The notes under the pieces are model-generated. The model ran no database searches. It was given only the letters and a program-made list of their open reading frames with translations, and was not told where the DNA came from. A stretch of 12,656 nucleotides of DNA. Origin: Bacillota bacterium (GTDB lineage Bacteria; Bacillota_E; Symbiobacteriia; JAMDAP01). Of this stretch, positions 8,315 to 12,656 are shown one piece after another (the first letter of the stretch is position 1; every line of letters begins with the position of its first letter). Made by a program: the position numbers and the translations under genes. The stretch lies in the NCBI GenBank assembly GCA_023484675.1, contig JAMDAP010000211.1, forward strand, positions 1 through 12,656, written 5' to 3'.

Positions 8315-9187
8315 TTGCTTCGCACCCGCGTGATAACAGCGCTGATTCTTGGCATAGTCTTGCTCGGGGCGCTGTACCTGGGCGGCCTGGCCTGGGGCCT
8401 CTTCGTCGGGCTCGTGGCAGTGACGGCGTTTGGCGAGTACCTCCGCCTGTGGGCGAAGGCGGGCCTCTCCGTCAGCCCAGCCGTGGCCGGCGTGGGGGCG
8501 GTGGGGTCCGTGATCTGGACGGCCGCGGCGGCCCTGCCGGCGACTACCGCCACTGGCGGCCTGCCCGGATTTACCGCCGGCCTGCCCCTGGCCGGCCCCG
8601 GGGGGGCCTACGCTGGCCTGCTCCTGGGCCTGGTCATCCTCATCACTCTGGCCACCCTGGTCGTCACCTACCCGGCGGGCAGCGCCGGCGGCGCCCTGGT
8701 GGTGATCGCCGGTTCCGTCTACATTGGGTGGACCTTGGCCCATCTGGTGCTTCTCCGCGTCTCCGGACCCCTTGGGATCTGGCGAACGCTGCTGGTCTTC
8801 GGCGGGGTCTGGGCGACGGACGTTCTGGCCTACTTCGTGGGCAGCCTGGCCGGCCGCCACAAGCTGAAGCCCTCCCTCAGCCCCGGAAAGACCGTCGAGG
8901 GAGGAGTTGGGGGCCTGGGCGGCGGCATCCTGGCCGCCTGGTTCCTGGGCATCCCCCTGGGGCTTTCGCCGGGGCTTCGCCTCGGACTGGGGATCGCCGT
9001 CGCAGTGTTGGGGCAGACCGGAGACCTGGCTGAGTCGGCGCTCAAGCGTTACGCTGGGGCAAAGGACTCGGGCCGGCTGTTGCCCGGCCACGGCGGGGTT
9101 TTGGACCGCTTCGACAGCACCCTGGTGGCGGCGCCCCTGGTCTATTACATCCTGGTCCTGTGGGCACAGAGGGGGGGAGGGTTTTGA
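8315..9187 (+). CDS. cdsA: Phosphatidate cytidylyltransferase (CDP-diglyceride synthase)
   Basis: CdsA makes CDP-diacylglycerol from phosphatidic acid and CTP, the branch point of phospholipid synthesis, in the cytoplasmic membrane. The 290-residue protein is very hydrophobic, with about seven or eight membrane segments. The family signature is near the C-terminus: SALKRYAGAKDSGRLLPGHG (241-260), then GVLDRFDS (261-268), with the metal- and CTP-binding acidic and basic residues intact. WATDVLAYFVG (166-176) and SLSPGKTVEG (187-196) are further conserved blocks. I place the start at TTG 8315, where GAGGTGA (8304-8310), which includes the uppS stop, lies 4 bases upstream. Earlier in-frame codons would lie inside uppS and add non-conserved residues. 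The segment of about 70-95 (alanine, threonine, glycine and proline rich) looks like an enlarged loop. The 3' end overlaps the next gene by 4 bases. Confidence 0.95.
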   Translation: MLRTRVITALILGIVLLGALYLGGLAWGLFVGLVAVTAFGEYLRLWAKAGLSVSPAVAGVGAVGSVIWTAAAALPATTATGGLPGFTAGLPLAGPGGAYAGLLLGLVILITLATLVVTYPAGSAGGALVVIAGSVYIGWTLAHLVLLRVSGPLGIWRTLLVFGGVWATDVLAYFVGSLAGRHKLKPSLSPGKTVEGGVGGLGGGILAAWFLGIPLGLSPGLRLGLGIAVAVLGQTGDLAESALKRYAGAKDSGRLLPGHGGVLDRFDSTLVAAPLVYYILVLWAQRGGGF

Positions 9188-10260
9188 GCCCGGCCAAAGG
9201 CTTCTGGTTATCCCTGTTCTGGATTGCCGTCTTCCTGGGAGCCAGCTACCTGGTCTTCACGTACCTCATGCCCTACGTGCTGCCCTTTGTTCTGGCCGTC
9301 TTTCTGGCGGTGCTGATCGACCCCTGGGTGGGAGTGGTGGAACGCTGGTTCCGGGCCCCCCGGGGCGTGGCCACGGCCCTGGTGGTGGCCGTTTCATCGG
9401 CCTCGCTGCTGTTGCTGGTCGTGGGCCTGGGGGTCATCATCGTTTATGAGATCAGCACCGCCAGAAAGACGGCCAGAAAGTACTATCAGTTCGGGTTGAG
9501 GGCCGTCCAAGAAGGCATGGATCGCTACGAGTCCTTGATGCAGTCGGCCTCGCAGCGGCCGGAACTGCAGAGCTTTTTGTTCAACAACTTGAGCGAGGCC
9601 GGAAAGTTCGTACAGGGGCAGCTGGCTCAGGTCAAGAACGTCCTGGGGCTGGTTGTGGCCTTGCCCTCGCTGATCATCACCCTATTGATCACCGTGGTGG
9701 CCACCTTTTTTCTCAGCCGGGACAAGCGGGTCATCGCCCGGTTCCTGCTGTCGCTTTTGCCGGAGGCCTGGCGCAAGCAGATGGCTGCGGTCAAAGGTGA
9801 TGTTTTTGAATCAGCCGCCGGCTTCGTCAAGGCCGAATTCACCCTGGTCAGCATCACCGGCCTCCTGACCCTCATCTTCCTCAACCTGCTGGACATCCGC
9901 TATGCCGCGCTGATCGCCATTATGGCGGCCCTTCTGGACGTCCTGCCGGTACTGGGGCCCAGCCTGATCTTCATCCCCTGGGCCCTGTTTCACCTGATCT
10001 TCGGCTCGCCGCTGCTGGCCGCCAAGCTGCTGCTGGCTTACGCCGCCACCTCCGGCGTGCGCACGGTGATTGAGCCCAAGATCCTGGGCGACCGGATCGG
10101 GCTGCACCCGCTGGCCACTCTTCTGGGCTTGTACCTGGGGCTGCAGATTTTCGGCCCGATGGGCGTGATCTACGGGCCGCTGACTCTCATCATCATGAAG
10201 GCTATGGTAAGGGCGGGCATCCTGCCCCTGCCGGGCTGGCGTGGAGGAAGAACGCTTTGA
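9184..10260 (+). CDS. AI-2E family membrane protein, YtvI-like
   Basis: The 358-residue protein has about eight predicted membrane segments (near 8-45, 62-90, 155-177, 218-237, 240-268, 275-290 and 308-343) with a soluble helical insertion (about 91-150), the layout of the AI-2E/PerM transporter superfamily. Diagnostic blocks include VVATFFLSRDK (171-181), LLDVLPVLGPSLIFIPWAL (250-268), EPKILGDRIGLHPLATLLGL (297-316) and FGPMGVIYGPL (323-333). The SRDK and LPVLGP-IPWAL pattern is closest, from memory, to YtvI, a sporulation integral membrane protein of Bacillus and Clostridia. Substrates of the family are diverse (some members are Na+/H+ antiporters) and none can be assigned here. The start is TTG 9184 with GGGGGGAGGG (9172-9181) upstream. 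It overlaps cdsA by 4 bases (TTGA) and dxr by 4 bases, so it is firmly embedded in the operon. This position between cdsA and dxr is unusual. Confidence 0.88.
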   Translation: MSPAKGFWLSLFWIAVFLGASYLVFTYLMPYVLPFVLAVFLAVLIDPWVGVVERWFRAPRGVATALVVAVSSASLLLLVVGLGVIIVYEISTARKTARKYYQFGLRAVQEGMDRYESLMQSASQRPELQSFLFNNLSEAGKFVQGQLAQVKNVLGLVVALPSLIITLLITVVATFFLSRDKRVIARFLLSLLPEAWRKQMAAVKGDVFESAAGFVKAEFTLVSITGLLTLIFLNLLDIRYAALIAIMAALLDVLPVLGPSLIFIPWALFHLIFGSPLLAAKLLLAYAATSGVRTVIEPKILGDRIGLHPLATLLGLYLGLQIFGPMGVIYGPLTLIIMKAMVRAGILPLPGWRGGRTL

Positions 10261-11417
10261 ACTTGAGACGCCTGGTTATCCTTGGCTCTACTGGGTCCGT
10301 GGGGACGCAGGCCTTGGATGTCGTGCGGGCTCTGCCTGACCGCCTTCGGGTGGTGGGGCTCGCCTCGGCCGGGAATAATCTAGACTTGTTGGAGCGGCAG
10401 GTACGGGAGTTCTGGCCGGCGGCGGTGGCCGTGGTCGACCCCGGTAAGGCATTCGAGTTGCGGCGGCGGTTGGCGGGAGAGCCGGTGCTGGTCTTCGGCG
10501 GCGAGGACGCCATGGTGCGCCTGGCGGCCTGGGAAGAGGCCGATCTGGTGTTGACGGCCGTGGCTGGCTCGGCCGGCTTGGCCCCGACTCTGGCCGCGAT
10601 CCGGGCCAACAAGGAGATCGCTCTGGCCAACAAGGAAACCCTGGTGGCAGCCGGGGCCCTGGTCACCGGCGAAGCCGCAGCCCATGGCGTCAAGCTCCTG
10701 CCTGTGGACTCCGAGCACAGCGCTCTGTTCCAGTGCCTGCAAGGAACCCAGCCGGGGTCCGTAAAGAAGCTCATCCTCACCGCTTCGGGGGGACCCTTCC
10801 GCGGCTGGACCTGGGAACAGTTGGCCAAGGTGACGCCGGCTCAGGCTCTGAAGCACCCGCGCTGGAACATGGGGCGCAAGATCAGCATCGACTCCGCCAC
10901 CCTGATGAACAAGGGCCTGGAGATTATCGAAGCCCACTGGCTCTTTGGCACCCCGGTGGAGAACATCGAGGTGGTCGTTCATCCCCAGAGCACGGTCCAC
11001 TCAGCGCTGGAGTTCCACGACGGCTCGGTGCTAGCCCAACTCGGACCCACCGACATGCGGCTGCCCATCCAGTACGCCCTCACCTACCCCGACCGGCCGG
11101 CCAACAACTTTCAGCGACTGGACCTCATCGCCCTGGGTTCGCTGACCTTTGAGCCGCCTGATCCCGGGGCCTTCCCTTGCTTGAACTACGCCACAGAGGC
11201 TGTTACAATAGGTGGAACGATGCCGGCGGTGGTCAACGCCGCCAACGAGGTGGCGGTTGAAGCCTTCCTCGACGGAGACCTCGACTTTCTGGGCATACCA
11301 CGGACGATTGAACGTATCATGGCACGACACGACCCCGTCCCCGCGGCCAGCCTGGCGTCGGTGCTGAAGGCGGACGCCTGGGCGCGCGCCCTGGCCCACG
11401 AGCTGTTAGGACGGTGA
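10257..11417 (+). CDS. dxr: 1-deoxy-D-xylulose 5-phosphate reductoisomerase
   Basis: Dxr (IspC) converts DXP to 2-C-methyl-D-erythritol 4-phosphate using NADPH, the committed step of the MEP isoprenoid pathway and the target of fosmidomycin. The 386-residue length is normal. The NADPH fold starts with LGSTGSVGTQALDVV (9-23). Further blocks are ANKEIALANKETLV (117-130), LLPVDSEHSALFQC (147-160) with the metal ligands D151 and E153, TASGGPFRGW (175-184), KHPRWNMGRKISIDSATLMN (199-218) with the third ligand E222 just after NKGL, and VHPQSTVHSALEFHDGS (241-257). All catalytic residues appear intact. The start is TTG 10257 with GGAGGAAG (10242-10249) upstream and a 4-base TTGA overlap with the previous gene. 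Its product route feeds UppS upstream, and IspG is encoded downstream. Confidence 0.98.
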   Translation: MNLRRLVILGSTGSVGTQALDVVRALPDRLRVVGLASAGNNLDLLERQVREFWPAAVAVVDPGKAFELRRRLAGEPVLVFGGEDAMVRLAAWEEADLVLTAVAGSAGLAPTLAAIRANKEIALANKETLVAAGALVTGEAAAHGVKLLPVDSEHSALFQCLQGTQPGSVKKLILTASGGPFRGWTWEQLAKVTPAQALKHPRWNMGRKISIDSATLMNKGLEIIEAHWLFGTPVENIEVVVHPQSTVHSALEFHDGSVLAQLGPTDMRLPIQYALTYPDRPANNFQRLDLIALGSLTFEPPDPGAFPCLNYATEAVTIGGTMPAVVNAANEVAVEAFLDGDLDFLGIPRTIERIMARHDPVPAASLASVLKADAWARALAHELLGR

Positions 11418-12484
11418 CTGGATTGACGGCTACTTCACTGCTGCTGACCCTGTTTCTGCTGGCGGTGCTAATTCTGGTCCACGAGTTCGGCCACTTTCTG
11501 GTGGCCAAGCTGGTGGGCGTTCGCGTCGATGAGTTTTCCCTGGGCCTGTTCGGCCCCAAGCTGGCCTCCTTCCGCCGCGGCGAGACGGAATACACCATCC
11601 GGCTCTTTGTGGTGCTGGGCGGGTTCGTGCGCATGGCCGGCATGAACCCGGAGGAGCCCGATTACGACACGCCCCGGAGCTTCAACAAGCAGCCGCTGTG
11701 GGCGCGGGCGGCCGTGCTGACGGCCGGGCCGGCCATGAACTTCGTGCTGGCCATCCTGTTCTTCTCCATCCTTGCCGGCGCCTATGGCGTGGCGGTGCCG
11801 CAGTCCTCGCCGGCCCAGATCGGCCAGACGATTGCCGGGCAGCCGGCCGACCAGGCCGGTTTCAAGGAAGGGGACGTGGTGGTGGCCATCGACGGCCGCG
11901 CCATCCAGAACTGGACCGACCTGCAGACGGCCATCCACGGCGCCAAGGGGAAGCCCCTGACCTTTGACGTTTTGCGGGGTCCAGACAAGAAGCCGGTGCG
12001 GCTGACGGTCACGCCCGCCCCCTCGGAGCAGGACGTAACCATGGGTGCCATCGGCGTCCTGCCGGTGACGGAGATCCGCAAGGTGGGGGCGGGCGGCGCG
12101 CTCGCCTACGGCGCGTCCCAGACCTGGGACGCCACCACCCTCTGGTTCCGCAGCATCGGCTTGATGCTGACGCACCGCACCCGCGCCGAGCTGGTGGGGC
12201 CGGTGGGCATCTCCAAGCAGGTGCAGATGGCCATGACCTTGGGCCTGGCGCCCTTGCTCTGGCTGTCGGCGATCCTTTCGGCCACGGTGGGCTTGATCAA
12301 CCTCCTGCCCGTGCCCGCCTTGGACGGCGGGCGGCTGGCCTTCCTGTTCGTGGAGGGCGTCCGGGGCCGGCCGGTGGACCCCAACCGCGAGAACTTCATC
12401 CACCTGATCGGCTTCGCCCTGCTCATCCTGCTTGGCATCTTCATCACCTACAAGGACATTCTGGGGCTCAGCACCCCTTCATAA
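11414..12484 (+). CDS. rseP: RseP/RasP-type site-2 zinc metalloprotease
   Basis: This membrane protease cuts transmembrane segments of substrates such as anti-sigma factors and signal peptide remnants (RasP in Bacillus). The 356-residue protein has the zinc motif HEFGH (23-27) in the first membrane helix, GPAMNF (105-110), one PDZ domain (about 128-205), and the third zinc ligand in NLLPVPALDGGRL (296-308), with the last membrane segment near 329-346. A single PDZ is typical of Gram-positive members; E. coli RseP has two. The GTG at 11414 overlaps the dxr stop by 4 bases but has only AGGA two bases away, so initiation probably depends on translational coupling. TTG at 11423 is the alternative and would drop three residues. 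The gene is followed by two hairpins before ispG, which commonly follows it in Firmicutes. Confidence 0.96.
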   Translation: MTGLTATSLLLTLFLLAVLILVHEFGHFLVAKLVGVRVDEFSLGLFGPKLASFRRGETEYTIRLFVVLGGFVRMAGMNPEEPDYDTPRSFNKQPLWARAAVLTAGPAMNFVLAILFFSILAGAYGVAVPQSSPAQIGQTIAGQPADQAGFKEGDVVVAIDGRAIQNWTDLQTAIHGAKGKPLTFDVLRGPDKKPVRLTVTPAPSEQDVTMGAIGVLPVTEIRKVGAGGALAYGASQTWDATTLWFRSIGLMLTHRTRAELVGPVGISKQVQMAMTLGLAPLLWLSAILSATVGLINLLPVPALDGGRLAFLFVEGVRGRPVDPNRENFIHLIGFALLILLGIFITYKDILGLSTPS

Positions 12485-12504
12485 CGGCGGTGCGCTGCTG
12501 CAGA

Positions 12505-12547
12505 CCGAGCCGACGCTCGGGGGGCCGGCCCGCGAGGGCGGCCCTTT
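12505..12547 (+). terminator. Tandem hairpins between rseP and ispG
   Basis: The first is CCGAGC (12505-12510) with GCTCGG (12515-12520) around CGAC. The second is GGGCC-G-GCCC (12522-12531) with GGGC-GGCCC (12536-12544) around a GCGA tetraloop, one G bulged. Only TTT then A follows, so termination is probably weak. The GCGA-loop hairpin resembles the one between tsf and pyrH. Confidence 0.55.
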
Positions 12548-12571
12548 AGACTGAAGTAGGGGGATATTTCC

Positions 12572-12656
12572 GTGCGACGCAAGACGCGTCCCGTTCGTGT
12601 GGGCAAGCTCGTTATCGGGGGCGATGCCCCTGTTTCCGTACAGTCCATGACCAAGA
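12572..12656 (+). CDS. ispG: 4-hydroxy-3-methylbut-2-enyl diphosphate synthase, 5' end only
   Basis: Only the first 28 codons are in the window. The start is GTG at 12572, 8 bases after AGGGGG (12558-12563). The N-terminus [20 protein letters not shown] followed by SVQSMTK is a clear match to the start of IspG (GcpE), where a strand-forming VGxxxIGG and the VQSMT motif open the TIM barrel. The enzyme is a 4Fe-4S protein that converts MEcPP to HMBPP in the MEP pathway. The iron-sulfur cysteines lie beyond the window. Its location after rseP and in the same operon as dxr is the usual Firmicutes order, commonly followed by proS. Confidence 0.92.
   Translation, partial: MRRKTRPVRVGKLVIGGDAPVSVQSMTK

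Overview
The window is GC-rich DNA, clearly above 60% G+C by eye. It carries a conserved bacterial core locus, with every supported gene on the + strand. The end of a flagellar gene block (PilZ/YcgR-type protein, flagellar sigma factor, FapA-type DUF342 protein, SwrB-like membrane protein) runs straight into rpsB-tsf-pyrH-frr-uppS-cdsA-dxr-rseP-ispG. From established knowledge, this junction is typical of Firmicutes: in Bacillus sigD-swrB is followed by rpsB, and Clostridia show the same order. A YtvI-like protein (a sporulation-associated family), the short EF-Ts, and frequent GTG/TTG starts behind strong GGAGG ribosome binding sites suggest a high-GC, probably spore-forming member of the Clostridia or a related deep Firmicutes class. 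The genus cannot be named from the sequence.

Layout. Positions 1-3610 hold the flagellar block: the 3' end of a PilZ gene, the sigma-28 family gene, fapA, a small proline/glutamine-rich protein of unknown function, and a membrane-anchored coiled-coil protein with a C-terminal helix-turn-helix that sits where swrB sits in Bacillus. A strong intrinsic terminator (3626-3660) closes it. Positions 3759-4310 encode an unrecognised single-pass membrane protein. Positions 4311-4517 contain a good sigma-A type promoter (TTGACG, 17 bp, TAAAAT) and a roughly 150-nt GC-rich structured leader for rpsB.

Positions 4518-12656 form a long run of translation, nucleotide, isoprenoid and envelope genes: ribosomal protein S2, EF-Ts, UMP kinase, ribosome recycling factor, undecaprenyl diphosphate synthase, CDP-diglyceride synthase, a YtvI-like/AI-2E family membrane protein, DXP reductoisomerase, RseP/RasP site-2 protease, and the first 28 codons of IspG. 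Dxr and IspG belong to the MEP isoprenoid pathway. UppS uses its products to make the undecaprenyl carrier for cell wall synthesis, and CdsA supplies CDP-diacylglycerol for phospholipids.

The junctions in this run are of two kinds. Overlapping or nearly touching genes are pyrH/frr, uppS/cdsA, cdsA/ytvI-like, ytvI-like/dxr and dxr/rseP. The junctions rpsB/tsf, tsf/pyrH, frr/uppS and rseP/ispG each carry one or more stable hairpins, some of them terminator-like. This suggests one long transcript punctuated into blocks by leaky terminators or processing sites.

I found no sign of a new defence, mobile or biosynthetic system, and no CRISPR, tRNA, rRNA or insertion sequence. The points worth a second look are the uncharacterised small proteins at the flagellar/translation boundary, the rpsB leader, the YtvI-like gene between cdsA and dxr, and the intergenic hairpins.
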